From: Phlebotomus papatasi
Taxonomy: Eukaryota > Arthropoda > Insecta > Diptera > Psychodidae
Direction: 5' to 3'
Length of the DNA stretch: 64,000 nucleotides
NCBI RefSeq assembly: GCF_024763615.1
Contig: NC_077222.1
Location: 38,626,001 to 38,690,000 of the forward strand
Shown here: positions 36,120 through 48,894 of the stretch, piece by piece
How positions within the stretch are numbered: the stretch's first letter is position 1
How the letters are laid out: every line of letters begins with the position of its first letter
The notes under the pieces: generated by a model
Seen by the model: the letters and a program-made list of their open reading frames with translations, nothing else
What the model was told of the DNA's origin: nothing
Database searches by the model: none
Translations under genes and position numbers: made by a program

Positions 36120-36475
36120 ACTAAATCGGTCCAAGTCCCGAATGCTAAAATCCCTAAAAGATAGTTCTGAATTCTAAAAACTGTCATAGCTTCTCCCATT
36201 ATTGCAACCAAGCTTGCAGGAGAAAAAAAGGAAACTTTTTATGTTTTGCTAAATTATTTCACAAATTAATTCTCCGTATAATTTCGCCCCATTCAAGATT
36301 TTCGCCTTTTCGGGACTTTGGTTTTTCAAAATTTTGGCCCATTCGGGATTTGTGCTTTTTGGAATTTTGACCCATTCGGGATTTCTATTTATTCAGGATT
36401 TTGACTTACATAATTTTTGCGTTCGGAATTTTGGCTTTGGAGATTTTAGGTTTCTGTATTTTAGCTGCCAGCGGC
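36120..36475. repeat. GGGATTTTGG minisatellite locus 2
   Basis: A short complement-strand part (GTCCCGAATGCTAAAATCCC) precedes the centre (CTCCCATTATTGCAACCAAG, then TTTTATGTTTTGC). A run of 15-20 base units follows, such as CGGGACTTTGGTTTTT, CGGGATTTGTGCTTTT and CGGGATTTCTATTTATT, to about 36475. The central words match loci 1 and 3. Confidence 0.7.
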
Positions 36476-38620
36476 CTATATCTTGCGTATTAAAAATTAA
36501 GAACAGTTGAACAGGAATTTTATTTTATTGAACACACTTAATATTCCAATTACAAAATTCCTTTCACAATTTAAAACAAAAACAACTGATCGGAATATTT
36601 CGATCAGAAGGCTCATTGGGGTTTTTGTTGTACTATATACAAAATAATATGCCCCTCTTCCAGTTTAAATGGAACTTTTAGTTTTGTTCAAAAGGAAAGA
36701 TTTTCAATTGCTCTTGGAAAATCTTTCTTTTACTATTTTTTACTTGTTTACTTGTTGTAATGCCCAAGTATGTCTCGTATACATCGTAATCTTATAAACC
36801 TTAGAGGGGGACTTTTATTTGGTATCAAAATACCCTCGTTTAAAGGGATCCTTTTTGTACATATATTTATACATTCAATCTAAATCACTAAATCCGTAGA
36901 GTATCTAAAATAGATTTGTCAGGTTATCACAGTTTCTTGGGATATTTTCTTTATATAAATATTTAATGTAGTGCGTCAGACCAAAATAGTATTACACTGT
37001 GAGATATTTTTGCCATTTAAAATGATCTATTTTTTGTTGTACTAAGATATGAGTTGGATACAAAAAATAATAATCTGATGGAACGGTCGAAACCTGTGCA
37101 AATATTTCCGAAATTATTTATGAACAACTATAATTCCGATAATTCTCAAACTCAAATTAAAAGCCATATATACGATGTCCATTCCGGTGGCAAACAATAT
37201 GTTCAAATCGTGATATTTACCTTTTAATTATTGTTATATCATTAAACCAATACATTGGGCAATTTTTCCATTAAACCTATACGTAAAATTATTCCCTAGA
37301 GGTCGTGAGTTTCTTAATAAAAAATCACTTGCAAGATTACACATTTTCTAGTGAAAAGTCATTTATGAAAATCTCATTAAATATTTAATTAATTTAGGTG
37401 TGTAAACATTATTTACAAAATCTACTTGGAAAAAAAGGTATTTGTGGTTGTTTTTTCTCTCACTTTCTTGGAGTCTCCCTTTTTTCTTTTCACCGTGAAT
37501 GAAATGTATTACAACGTGACTATGGATCACGAAAATTAGGTATTAGATATACAATGCAAACTTTGTGTACTCTCTAAAATTATTCATATTGTGAGAAGGA
37601 GGAATAAGAGCGATACCGAGAATCGATTTGAATTGTAACAATATTTTGATGAATTATTATATAAGGTTGGATTGAAGTCAATTATTAATTATGTAAGTCG
37701 ATACTAAATAATGATTTGAAACATGATAAACCAAAATTAAAATAATTATCAATGAATGGTCAAACGATGGGTTGGGTTATTTGGATTTATTGCAACACTC
37801 TTCCAACTCTACAATAGCAGAATTTCAAATTACTTTCTCAGTTCGAGCAGTTTTTGAGAAAGGGAGAAAGAGTTTTGCACTCGCAACAAAACTTATCTGT
37901 AAAATGTTTTCAAGATATTGTGAATCATCATCACTTTATGCAAGTTAATAAAGTGTATGGAGGAATCTTCAAGAGATAAACTTGTGCTGGATGTCTTGTG
38001 GGTAATCATTTTTTGTGGATGGTAGAGATTGAGAGGAAAGTGTTTCTGAAGGAACTTGGTACATACAAAAAAAAATCGGTATTTTCTATAAAAGAATGAA
38101 AAAAAAAATATACTGAAGAAGGGGAAGTTGAGAATTGACGTGAAAATGTGCAAACAAAGGTTTTTATCTAACATTTTTATGTTCTATCTCTCTGGTTTTC
38201 ACTCCTTCCCATTCATGACACGTGGACGAGGAAAAACTTTTTCCTCTAGTACTAAATCTACCTTAAACACGACACTTTTGATGAATTTAGGCACAATCCT
38301 AAGTCAATGTATCACCTTCGGAAATGATTTTTTTATGGATCTCTTCTTGAGATAGAAGTTTTCACATCCTTTTTTATCTCCTCTTAACCCTTTAGGAATG
38401 ACAAGGATTTTGATGAGTCAATATCTGAAAGAGTGACAAAACGCCCTAACTTTGCGTTACCTTTGATCTGCAAGCTCAGATACCATCTAGGGTAAATATT
38501 GGTAAGTCGGACAGTGGGGAATGTCTGACAAACCACTTTCAAAGTTCGGATTTTGATAATCAAGAAATAATTTGAAAATTATGTACTTTTATATGAAATT
38601 TTAAGAGTACTTCAATGATT
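36476..38620. other. Noncoding DNA with MITE-like fragments
   Basis: AT-rich with no gene. At 38390 TTAACCCTTTAGGAATGAC resembles the AACCCTT MITE end. At 38492 TAGGGTAAATATTGGTAAGT followed by CGGACAG resembles the inverted motif near 20215. At 37830 CAGTTCGAGCAG is a minus-strand D1 start. A 93-codon minus-strand frame (37893-38174) is unrecognised. Confidence 0.45.
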
Positions 38621-38622
38621 TT

Positions 38623-39435
38623 ACTGCTCGAACTCGACAGAGAGAGTAATGCCCAACGCGCAATAACTTTTATTTTGTAAACAATTTTTTAGATATTTCA
38701 ATGAAAGTGAATGAAACAGAGATCTAGTTATCTCGTTTTCTCTCATAGGAAATTTTGAAAACATATTTACAAACAAAAGTTATTGTGCGTTGGGCATGAA
38801 TCATAATACCTCGATTTTGAGTTATATATAATTTGATTCCTTACCCCCTAAGAGGTCGTATTTCGGTAGAATTTTGAGAAATCTGAAGTTTCGAGTTTTT
38901 TGACGTCACACTAGAGGGCAAACGGTAAGAAATATCGACTTAGGACCACCGGGACACCCGCATAAGTTAACCCAGAGATCATGCCCCTCTCCACTTCCTC
39001 TTCCTTCTAAAAAAATATTTTTTGGGATTACTCGAAAACTGCTGTGCGTTTTTTTTTATTTTTCGATATGTTATAGAGATTACGCAGACGTTTCGTTCTT
39101 ATACGAAAATATCGTTAAATTATTCCTAATAATAGTTTTTCAAGGTTTAGGCTCGTTTGGAAGGTATTAGAATTTCTGATAAAACTGAACTGGTTCCAAT
39201 CATTTCTGAACCGTAATGAACCGGTTCATATCCGATATCTGATTTTTATCCAAAATACAATTATATTTCTCCTAAATTATTTTGGCCAATAATGTTTTGA
39301 GTGATTTACGAATCGATTGAAATCCGCTGAGAACCGGTAAACGGTAAATGATGAGAAAGAATTTTTGAGATTTAGTATCTAAGTCACTAGTTCGAGCATT
39401 TAGCAAAGCCTGTGATGCTTTGCCACACCTTTTTG
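38623..39435 (+). repeat. Dispersed repeat D1, long copy with insertion
   Basis: Starts TTTTACTGCTCGAACTCGAC, is interrupted at 38649-38797, then runs through TTTTTTGACGTCACACTAG, TATCGACTTAGGACCACCGG, GGTTCATATCCGATATCTG and AGTCACTAGTTCGAGCATTT to the TGATGCTTTGCCAC tail. Blocks are colinear with 1181-1850 and 52800-53765. Confidence 0.75.
38649..38797. mobile_element. ATGCCCAACG inverted-repeat MITE, 149 bp
   Basis: The left end is ATGCCCAACGCGCAATAACT. The right end, reverse-complemented, is ATGCCCAACGCACAATAACT, and the arms continue through TTT(A/G)TTT. A half-copy is at 13340-13390. The target duplication could not be resolved. It lies a few bases inside D1. Confidence 0.8.
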
Positions 39436-39750
39436 GTATACTTTAAGGGAATTGTAGAATTTAAAAATTGGTTTTCCCGACATTTCTCGGAGTCCGACTT
39501 TTAAACATTTACTTTATTACTACAAATTCAATTGTGAATTACTTATTTCAATTGGTAAAGTTATTTTTAATACTCCAACGACTGTGGCTCATGGAAAAAG
39601 CATCGTACTTAAAAGATCGAACTTCTTTAGGTTTTTTTTATTTTGTCATTTTTCTGTTTACCGGTTTTCAATTTTCTTAAACGACCTATTACATCAAAAT
39701 TCTCAATTTCGAAGTTGTTTCTGATTACGCATTGACATTAAAAACTGTTA

Positions 39751-40156
39751 GGGCAGAATCACATTGACAGTAAAATGCTCACCGTATTTCGTTAATTTAC
39801 ACATTTTCATTGCAATTCTTATGCAAATTCTAGATTACCGTATTACCTTATCTCATGCTTGGTGGCACTAGGTGAAAATAATATAAAAAAATTGAAGAAA
39901 TAAAACAAAAATGCGATAAACGGTGAGCAAAAAAAACTGTACGATTAATTTCTCGTACAGTTTTTTTGCTCACCGTTTATTGTATTGTCGTTTTATTTCT
40001 TCAATTTACTTACATTATTTTCACCTAGTGCCACTGAATATGAGATAAGGTAATACGGTAATGGAAAATTTGCGTAAGAATTGCAATGAAAATGCGTAAA
40101 TTAACGAAATACGGTGAGGCTACGGCGAGCATTTTATTGTCAATATGATTCTGTCC
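39751..40156. mobile_element. Palindromic foldback MITE, 406 bp, TTA duplication, copy 1
   Basis: Both halves are inverted copies of one about 190-bp sequence from GGGCAGAATCACATTGACAG inward to CGGTGAGCAAAAAAACTGTA, with a central loop of under 30 bases. TTA lies on both sides (39748-39750 and 40157-40159). TWA 3-bp duplications and GGG-starting termini suit PIF/Harbinger nonautonomous elements. Copy 2 at 44127-44567 has TAA. Confidence 0.85.
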
Positions 40157-40402
40157 TTAAACTGAAAATGTTTTAGAGTATTTATATAAAAATAAACCAA
40201 ACGTGGAGCTAGTAAAAGTGCAAATGTAGTTCTAATGATCCTTGCTTCCGGAGACCTTAAATATGTATCTCTAATCGTTGGCTCACAAACTTTGAAAATT
40301 GAAATTTTCAAAACTCTTCTAAGTCTTCTTGTACTCTGATAAAGTGGTAGACTTTGGACGTTTAAGTAGAAAGGGTTATGTTGCACCTTTCATTTTTAAA
40401 GA

Positions 40403-40753
40403 CTAAGTAATGCGACAAAACTTTACATCCATCCTAAGAGGGTTAAATATTTCTCTCTGGTTTATAGATTTTTGATACTTTGTAAATTCAGCACAAGAAG
40501 CAATTTTCTTATCGAATATCCTATAACTAATTTCCTCACAGTTGAACAAATTTTCCGCTATATTAAGCCCCAAATTCCGTGGTAAACTTTTGATTTTGTA
40601 TGTTCGCGATGCCAAAAGAGGAAGAATCTGAAAACAACTCGCTCCTCCCATTTGCAAATATCTTATATGGAATTTGAGATTATACGAGACTTTTGCTGAT
40701 GAATGTGAGGAACTATTTATAAATTTTAAACAATAGGATTTTGCATTTTGCAA
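40403..40753 (-). CDS. Uncharacterised 116-codon frame, doubtful
   Basis: A minus-strand ATG frame of 116 codons ending in TAA or TAG, long for this AT-rich DNA and less dominated by F/I/K/N runs than most. It has Cys residues near positions 8, 40, 71 and 86 and no signal peptide or domain that I recognise. A second minus-strand frame just downstream (40120-40386) overlaps the foldback MITE, so its end is not host sequence. Could be a lone exon, a pseudogene or chance. No function is proposed. Confidence 0.15.
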   Translation of the reverse strand: MQNAKSYCLKFINSSSHSSAKVSYNLKFHIRYLQMGGASCFQILPLLASRTYKIKSLPRNLGLNIAENLFNCEEISYRIFDKKIASCAEFTKYQKSINQREIFNPLRMDVKFCRIT

Positions 40754-40756
40754 GAT

Positions 40757-41885
40757 ACACCAACCGACACTTCATGATGGTACCTTTATTGTCTTTAGTG
40801 CAAAAGAACACAATTTCAACAGATGGTACAGAATAAGAGAGATAGGACCATCATGGAAAAAAATCATAAAAGACCCTAAAATGCTTCATATATGAAGTGC
40901 CCATTTAAGAATACACCTCTACCCAAAAGACAAAAGAAAAAAATATAAAGTGTACAAAAGTTCACATAAATCCTCTTATGCTCTTATACTGCTTCCGAAA
41001 GTTCGTACGTGATATTGTCCCTGGTTCCATTTATGTTAATTCAGTTGTGCAGCATCTCTTGGGAGGAGTTGATGTGACGTTTTATAAATATCATAAATGT
41101 CAGCAGACAGCTATAATTCAATAAAATGTTGTAGATAATGTCTGTTAGAGCAAATGTCACACGTAATTATTATGAGAAATGACCACTTAATTAATTGATT
41201 AAGCACAAACATGCCATTAGGCTTATAATTGCAATCAACATAGTTTTAACTGCGATTTCTTATGCGTATCCTGTTTCTTTCGAAAAACATAATGTTAATA
41301 AAATTTATTGCATTATAGCTAAAACTATTGCAGTGAACATGTATGAACTATAAACATTTTCATTCAGTAAAAATAATATACTGTTTGAAGTAAATTAAAA
41401 ATGATTCAAACAATCAAGTTTGATATTGATTGAGTGCTTCAAAGTTTTTGTTACACTTTCGCAGAACTTTTGGATTAATAAAATTGTATTTGAAGAGATT
41501 TTACCAATTATTGCGAAAAGTGAAACACAGAATTTTGTCTGAACATGAACACTTCCTTACCAAAGTTTAGGTTTTATAATTAAAAAGTCATGAACCATTT
41601 TAATTTTTACTGATCAAAATGGATGTGTTTTTGCTTATTTAACATTGATTTTATTACTTACCATTGTGATATATTTACTGGGAAGTGGGATGTACGAGGG
41701 GGGGCAGAAAACAAAGCACAGGGATTATGGACCCTGGAGGATTTTGTTTGGGGGAATAAAGAAAATCAAATATCCCAGTTTAACAGACTTTGATGAAGAT
41801 AACCCCAAGAAGAAATAAAATTTAAAATCACTTTAAATCCAAGTTAAAATAAATAGAAAAATCCCAAAAATAAGTTAAAGTGTAG
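40757..41885. other. Noncoding DNA
   Basis: No gene. Around 41600-41660 it contains the TTTTTACTGATCAAAATG motif of the 1855-2062 cluster. At 41695 there is a short G-rich run (CGAGGGGGGGCAG). Confidence 0.45.
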
Positions 41886-41887
41886 TA

Positions 41888-42312
41888 GAGTAAGTGTGCC
41901 AAATTCCGGCCAGCTTGCAATTTCGGCCACCTTTTTTGTTCCTCAAATTTCCATGAACTTTTAGATTTTACGTACTCTATAGAGATTATACAATGCAAAA
42001 GAATAATAATAACTGTAGCTTCGACTAACGAGATGACGTGAAAAAGATATTGGAAGAATTCCCGAAGGGCAAAGAACTATGAGAATGAAGGTGGCCGAAA
42101 TAGGGCACCAAAGCTATGTCTATTATTCATTTTAAAATGTATAAAGAATGATTTTAGAGTAAATAAGGACGATAAACTCTTTACAAGGTTCTAAGCAACA
42201 CTCCTAAAGTAGATGGAATGAAAAAAAATCAATTTCTATTAAACATATTACATTTCAAACTTGAGATTTTGACGTTTGCATGCAACTATGTCGAAATTTG
42301 GCTCATTTACCC
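41888..42312. mobile_element. TA-flanked MITE (GGGTAAGTGTGCC family), copy 2
   Basis: The left end is GAGTAAGTGTGCCAAATTCC. The right end, reverse-complemented, is GGGTAAATGAGCCAAATTTC. TA lies at 41886-41887 and 42313-42314. Aligned along its length with the reverse complement of 30255-30675. Confidence 0.88.
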
Positions 42313-42314
42313 TA

Positions 42315-44123
42315 TAAGCAAACGAAAGACGACTTTTAAAATTGTAAAAAAACGGCTGTAATTGAGTAGTAAGAGAGCATAGAAAAATTGTCCAAAAAGT
42401 TTCTGAAATAAATCAAATTCTCAGCCCAGTGATGAAGACCCACACAAAGGGTTAAAAGCTTTGGCAAAAATTCGAAGTCTTTTGATTTGCAAAGAACGAA
42501 TTCACTGGCGAACACCGGAAGAGCTGCGACTGCATAGAACTCCGTCAGATATATAATCCAAAGTAACAAGGTATCGTTCATTACCAAGGATACATGTAGT
42601 AAGTTCCTTTCTTAAGGTGACTGCTCTATTGTTTTTCTTTTGCCCTTTTAACATTTTATGACCAAGCCTCTTGCAATGTCTCTTCCCACACAGAATTTCA
42701 ACGGATTCCCACGCTTCTGACCCGATCGAAACCTCTATAAGAACACCTTTAGAATACTGTAGAACACGTTGTATGGTTTTGCCCTGTTCCTCTGAAGATA
42801 AGATAATACACTCTTGTGAATATTTTCGTATTTTGTTTGTACAAAGTAAATAGAGTAGAATAATTTGGTAAAATTTCTTAATTGAATTTCAACGGGAGTT
42901 GAAGATAAATTTTATCTAAATTCTTGCATTGTAGAACACCAAATTTGGCCAGAGGCAAAATGTTTTTGTGAAAGAGTTTCTAGACAGAAGAAAATTCAAT
43001 TTCATATTTGCATTCAGTAGTGATTTCTTTGTATATAATTCATTTCTATTCAACAATAAAATTAGCATAAGAACAAAATATAATAGAATGATCAAGAAGA
43101 AAAACGTGAAAAGCTCACTCTCCTTGCTTTTCACCCATATGAATAATTATATAGATGTGATATTGCTATTGAAAGGTGCTTCATCAAATGTTGCCTTCTA
43201 ATTATTCTTCGTATATACATTTAGAATATTATACGGTTAATTTCAACATTGTATGAATGGTAGCAATACTAATGCTTTCAATTGGCTTCCATGGCAATCA
43301 ATGGATGTGATTCCAATGTTTTCCCATCCCAATTTGACATGATTTATGTTCATTTTAGTGTTTCAATTGACTGGTGAGGTGTCTTTGAGATTCACTTCAA
43401 ATGCTTCTTCGTGTGAATATCTACATATAGGCATTAGCATTTGGAAAGGGCGGGCCATTGCTCCATTTGAATATGAATAAAGTCAAGGATTTTTTGGTGT
43501 AGATTCTCCTACTATGGATTTGTCTTCATCTGAAGAATTTCATTCACTGAATTCGTAATGCGTTTTGCATTTGCAAATGATCTACACCCTAAAGAGTTGC
43601 TGAAATTATTCACCAAATATAATATTCAATAGGAATATTTTGCAACTGATACAAAAAAAAACAATAGCGAATGGAAAAATCGTCAAGTGCTCGAATTCAA
43701 AAAGATTTCGAACATCTAGTGGGTTTTTCTTCCCCAATGTGTTTCGGTATTTTAATGAGTTTGAAATCAATTTAAAGCTGTTCATAAAACAACCCAAAAT
43801 ATGTCTAAATAAAATGTCGAATATTACAAAACATTATACTAATTAGCAATTATTTTTTGATTTTACCTAAAACAGAAGATTGGAAATTTGAGTTTAAATT
43901 TGTCATTTTGGAGCAAATCACCGACGAATGAATCAAATACCATTTTCTTAAAATTGATACATTTTAACGTGGATTATTTTAATTAGACAAACTGTGCCAT
44001 TGACCTTAACCTTAAGAAACTCATTTAAAAGAATTATGAAAGGTCACTGACGTATGTGTAGTTTTCCAATTTATTTTTATAGATATTCGACAAGATTATG
44101 AATCTTTTGACAGTAATTTAGCT
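42315..44123. other. Noncoding DNA, no supported gene
   Basis: Frames of 60-83 codons on both strands (for example 42336-42587 minus, 42968-43201 plus) show no recognised domains and overlap one another antisense. The stretch near 43440 has GGGCGGGCCATTGCTCC, a small GC-rich island of unknown meaning. Confidence 0.45.
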
Positions 44124-44126
44124 TAA

Positions 44127-44567
44127 GGGCAGAATCACATTGACAGTAAAATGCTCACCGTCACCGTCAAAGCCCTCACCGTATTTCGTTGATTTACGCA
44201 TTTTCATTGCAATTCTGACTCAAATTTTCCATTACGATATTACCTTGTCTCATACTCGGTGGCACTAGGTGAAAATAGTATAAGAAAAATGAATAAATAA
44301 AGCGAAAATGCGATAAACGGTGAGCAAAAAAAAATGTAGGATTTTTTTGCTACAGTTTTTCGTACAGTTTTTTTGCTCACCGTTTATCGCATTTTCGTTT
44401 TATTTCTTCAATTTTCTTATATTATTTTCACCTAGTGCCACCGAGTATGAGATAATGCAACACGTTAATTGAGAATTTGAGTAAAAATTCCAATGAAAAT
44501 GCGTAAATCAACGAAATACGGTGAGGGCTTTGACGGTGAGCATTTTACTGTCAATGTGATTCTGCTC
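44127..44567. mobile_element. Palindromic foldback MITE, 441 bp, TAA duplication, copy 2
   Basis: Same terminal GGGCAGAATCACATTGACAG as copy 1 and near-complete palindromy, with TAA at 44124-44126 and 44568-44570. It has an additional CACCGTCAAAGCCCTCACCG near each end, absent from or degenerate in copy 1. The centre holds CTGTAC/GTACAG-like words. Confidence 0.87.
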
Positions 44568-44736
44568 TAAAGTGAGCGATTTTCGTCAATTTTTTTAAAG
44601 AAATTTCCTGCACTTCTATGAGAAAACGTCAAAATTCTGTGAAAAATTCAATTTTTGACAAAAATCATCACTCTCAATGTGTAGAGCCTTATGGCTCCTA
44701 CACAATAGAGAAAATTATGTCCATATTCCTCTCGTT

Positions 44737-44988
44737 CACTGAGAAAAATCCGAAAAAGTTAAAATAACATTCCGGGAATGTTAATTTTACCCTGCAGTAT
44801 TAATCCGAAAACTGTGTAAATATTACCCTTTTTAGGTGTATTATGGATTAAAGTTACACTTCTTTCATGTTGATTTTACCCTTAAAAGGTTTAAACTTAA
44901 CATTAAAAAATGTTGATATATTTTTACACCCAAAGTGTTAAAGTTATGACGAGAAAAAGTTAATCGCAGCCTGTATTTTTTCTCAGTG
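44737..44988. mobile_element. ACTGAG-ended MITE, copy B, 252 bp
   Basis: The ends are CACTGAGAAAAAT and ATTTTTTCTCAGTG. The flanks allow either a TT or a GTTC duplication (GTTC with ACTGAG termini at 44738-44987). It is inverted relative to copies A and C, and is the most complete of the three. The class is uncertain. Confidence 0.82.
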
Positions 44989-45073
44989 TTCAGTAATAGA
45001 CTTCCTGAGTTGAAAACTCTCTCCGGTTGACGTTTCTCCTTTACCGATTCGAAGGTATACCAGAGAGAACTTA

Positions 45074-45286
45074 GGGCAAACTGGGGCACCATCAAACGTG
45101 GGGTAGCACCAAACAGTGTGATTTTTTAATCAGATAGTCGACTACAGAGAACAAAACTTATAGAAATTTATAGGCATTATGGGAATATTTCTCCACTGAA
45201 GAAATAAGTCGAGATAGTCCAAGTAGATTAGAAATAAAAATGAGTGTTTGGTGCTACCCCGTGTTTGGTGATGCTCCAGTTTCTCC
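45074..45286. mobile_element. TA-flanked MITE, 213 bp
   Basis: The left end is GGGCAAACTGGGGCACCATC. The right end, reverse-complemented, is GGAGAAACTGGAGCATCACC. The pairing continues through GGGGTAGCACCAAAC. TA lies at 45072-45073 and 45287-45288. Confidence 0.85.
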
Positions 45287-45787
45287 TACCTAAAAACCCG
45301 TTGAAAGTTCGAACGTTTAAACCGACGAGTTACACAAAAGTGAGCAAGATCATGAAAAGGACATTTAATTTAATAAAATTGTAATTCAAACATTCCGCTA
45401 TCCTAACTACACAAAAATTTGCTTTATGCAGCAAACGTTTGCAGACTGTTTTTGACATTGTTGACGATTGAAGTATCAAGAATATCGAAATTCGGAATGG
45501 CAGAACAATCAGCGCTAAAGCGAAGAGAAAATAAACTTGCACTTTAGGCTTCTGGTAGATTTCCGAATGGGTTTGGCTTGGCTTTGGAGTGGCTTTGTCT
45601 CTTCGAAAGGTTATTACTGAACGGAGTCATTGAATAGTTTTTTTTCTGCACAAGCGTAGAGAATTTACTTCAATATGGGTATAAATTTCTCTAGAGTAGC
45701 GGAAAGGACATTGAAATTTACAAACCAACCAGAAACTGTTTCGATTTTAAGTCAGTTCTTATTCTTGATTATAGTTCTTATTTCTTG

Positions 45788-46023
45788 GTGCGATTAATTT
45801 TTTTTCTTCGTAACTTTAACAATTTTTAGGTGTAAAAATATATCAGCATTTTTTAATGTTAATTTTACATTTTTATAAGGGTAAAATCAACATGAAAGAA
45901 GGGTAACTTTAACCCCAAATACACCTAAAAGGCATAATATTTACACCGATTTCGGATCAATATTGCAGTGTAAAATTAACACTTCCGGAATGTTATTTTA
46001 ACTTTTTCGGATTTCTCTCAGTG
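45788..46023. mobile_element. ACTGAG-ended MITE, copy C, left-truncated
   Basis: Starts at GGTGCGATTAATTTTTTT without the terminal ACTGAG word and ends GGATTTCTCTCAGTG. Words are colinear with copy A at 28016-28265. Confidence 0.8.
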
Positions 46024-46025
46024 TA

Positions 46026-48890
46026 GTTACTGAATGTAGCTCAATTCTAAGTTGACCTAAATCAGGTTTACAACCATTAAATACAAAAATAATAATACAG
46101 GATAATATAATAGTAAAATTATATGAAAAATCAATTAAATATATAAATTGGAAGAAGGTACGAAAAATGTTAATAAAATTAATCTAACAAAAAGTCGAAA
46201 GATCAAAAAAGGCTCATAGTATAAAATTATATATATTTACGAATAGAAAGATAATGAAGTTTAGCGTCATTTTAAAAAAGTTAACAAATAGAACTACGAG
46301 GAATAACTAATCTCGGCTAGGACTATGATAACGGGGATTCTTTTAAAGTAACTTGAGAATTTGGCAACTTAGAAAAGAAAAATACATGACAAAGCATATC
46401 AGCTTTGCACAATGCTCACACTTGTGATATGTTAGATGCTATACCCTAATCCTATTCTTATCATAGAAAAAAAACATCCTTTCCACGAGTTCTCGCATTT
46501 CGCGATGTATTTTGTCATTGACTAATTTTCAAAAATCATATGAAATAACATAATTTTCGAACAATTATCGTTCATAGCCAGTTTCAAATTTACTTAGACT
46601 TATCCGGAATTCTAAGACCTTTCAAATGAATCGTAATTTGCCCCAATCGATTGACAAATCTTCTCTGTGGAGTCAATTAATCTTTAACCACGAAAAATGT
46701 TTGTAATGAATAATTTAAGGTTATTTTTGAATATAGATGAAAATTCGGTTTAAAAAAAGTTAAAACATATCTAAAAATGTATTTCAAGTCGAATTTGGGT
46801 CACGTTAATAATGCGAAGGTCAATTTAGGCTGAGAAGCAGAGGAGGGGGTTCACAATGAATTCGAAATCGTTATCTCTAACCGTTTTGTTTGCAATTCTG
46901 TTAACAAGCATCACATGGAAAAATTTATACTCTTCCGCCATTTGTGGCTGGACATGTGCCGAGAGCATTAAATCAAAACTTAATGATAATATACATTATT
47001 TCTCTCTCATTGATTTCGAGCAATAGAATGTAGGAAATGAAGAATTGAATTTTGCAATGAGACGTTTTTTTTCGTTTGGCAAAAATCACAAGTGGGAGAA
47101 AATTTCATTCATAAAAGATTTTTTCTTTTTGTAATGTCTTTTGTGTATGAATTCGCTCATTTAAAATATTTCTGTCGTTTGACGAAATTATGAGGAATTT
47201 CCTAATTGTATGTAGCAACTGGTTAATGCTCAATTTCACACTTTGTGTTCCGAAAAGAAGATAAAACATTTGTATAAAAGCATTTTTGTGATTTCATTTT
47301 TTTTAACGAACTCCCCCAACAATTCCTGAAGGTCGCCACTAAGAAGGGTAACACACCATTAATATTAGCTCTGAATGACAGTGAAAAAGTTGTTGCATAA
47401 AAACTAAATAATGTATTATTTCAATTATTCAGTGAGTTTGTGTGGCAACACAGACTGGAATTAAAAATCACTCAATAGCTGTATAATAAGACTTCAAGCA
47501 AAAGGAAAGAGAATTTTATATGAGAAATAAACGTAGAATTGGAGTAGACATTATAATTTCTCACGTTCACTTTCAATTGTAGCAATTTTTTGCTTCATTG
47601 GAATTCTTTCTGGCATTGCGAAGCCAGAATTTCGCGTAAAGAAATCCAATATTGAAAGCTGTAGGACGAGACTATTTTCCTCGAAATTGATTTTGATTTA
47701 AATTTAATTAGTAGCTGTGCGTTGATCTTGGTTAAATAGATAATTCCATGGAATTTCTGTCTAAATTTTGTATTTAGTCACAAAATTGAGCCCTGTTAAC
47801 AAATCGTTGATTTTTCTTTTTTGAAGAAATATTGCGAAAAATTGTCTGAATTAAGCATTGTCAACATTTTCAAAATTGTTAGAGTTTTATGGCTCTGAAA
47901 ATTGATAGTTTGTTTACTTGTAAATTGTCAGCAGACTGTGAAATAAGTAAAGAAATATAAAATTGTATTGTTTAGCATCGGAATTAGGGCGAAGCAAGAT
48001 TTAATCATAATAATATTTGTTGATTATTTTATTGTTAGTCACTTTAGCCAAATTAGGAGGCAAACGAAAAATAAAGACAGTAGAGGAGTGTGTGATCATT
48101 TCCTGTAGAAACTTAGGAAACTTTTAATTTTTATACCTCTGGAACATCTTATCGAAATCATAATTTACATCCCTTTCATTCTTCAATAATTTCCATATGA
48201 CTATCTCACTTTTTCGTACTCTTCTTCTTCTTTCGAACATCAGAACATATTTAATTTACTTAAATCCAATTTCGAGTGCAAAAGAGTGAGATAGGCATAT
48301 TCTAAACTTTTCAGAAACAAAGCGATATGAATTTTGATTTGGAAGTTTTAAGAGACAATTTTCCGCATTAGAAATTCTTTAGAACTTGTTATAATGAAGA
48401 AAATTTATTTGAAATTTCGCAAAAATTGTCAAAAATATGTAGAATGAGGGTTTAGGAAAATTTTCAATTAAAAGAAAAATAATACAAACCTTGCAATCGG
48501 ATTTTTTATTAAATTGACAATTGAGAACAGTTTCCAACGCCTCATGCGAATGCAATGACTCTTAAATAGATTTGTTGTATTCAAAACTAATTGCAGATGA
48601 ATGATTTTGACACAAGATTCAATACATTTTTTTTCTCGGGAATATCCATTAACTTGTTTTTTTTATTTTTCTAGAATTATACTATTTAGTGCAAATTCTT
48701 TAAATATTAGTTTAATAAGTCTTCAAATTTCATTAAAAAAAAAACTGTACAAGTGCGAATGAACTAGGTCAACCTAGAACTAGGAAATAGTCCAATTTTG
48801 ATTTCACTTATTGATAAAATAAAAGGATTTACTTTTTTTTTAATTAAGGATGTTATTAAATTTATTTCGAAACGGACAATCGAATGAATA
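46026..48890. other. Noncoding DNA with one imperfect hairpin
   Basis: No gene. An imperfect hairpin at 47597-47650 pairs ATTGGAATTCTTTCTGGC with GCCAGAATTTCGCGTAAAGA and the ATCCAAT after it. GAGATAGGCATATTCTAAAC at 48289 parallels a stretch near 5565, marking a further dispersed repeat. Confidence 0.45.
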
Positions 48891-48894
48891 ACTC

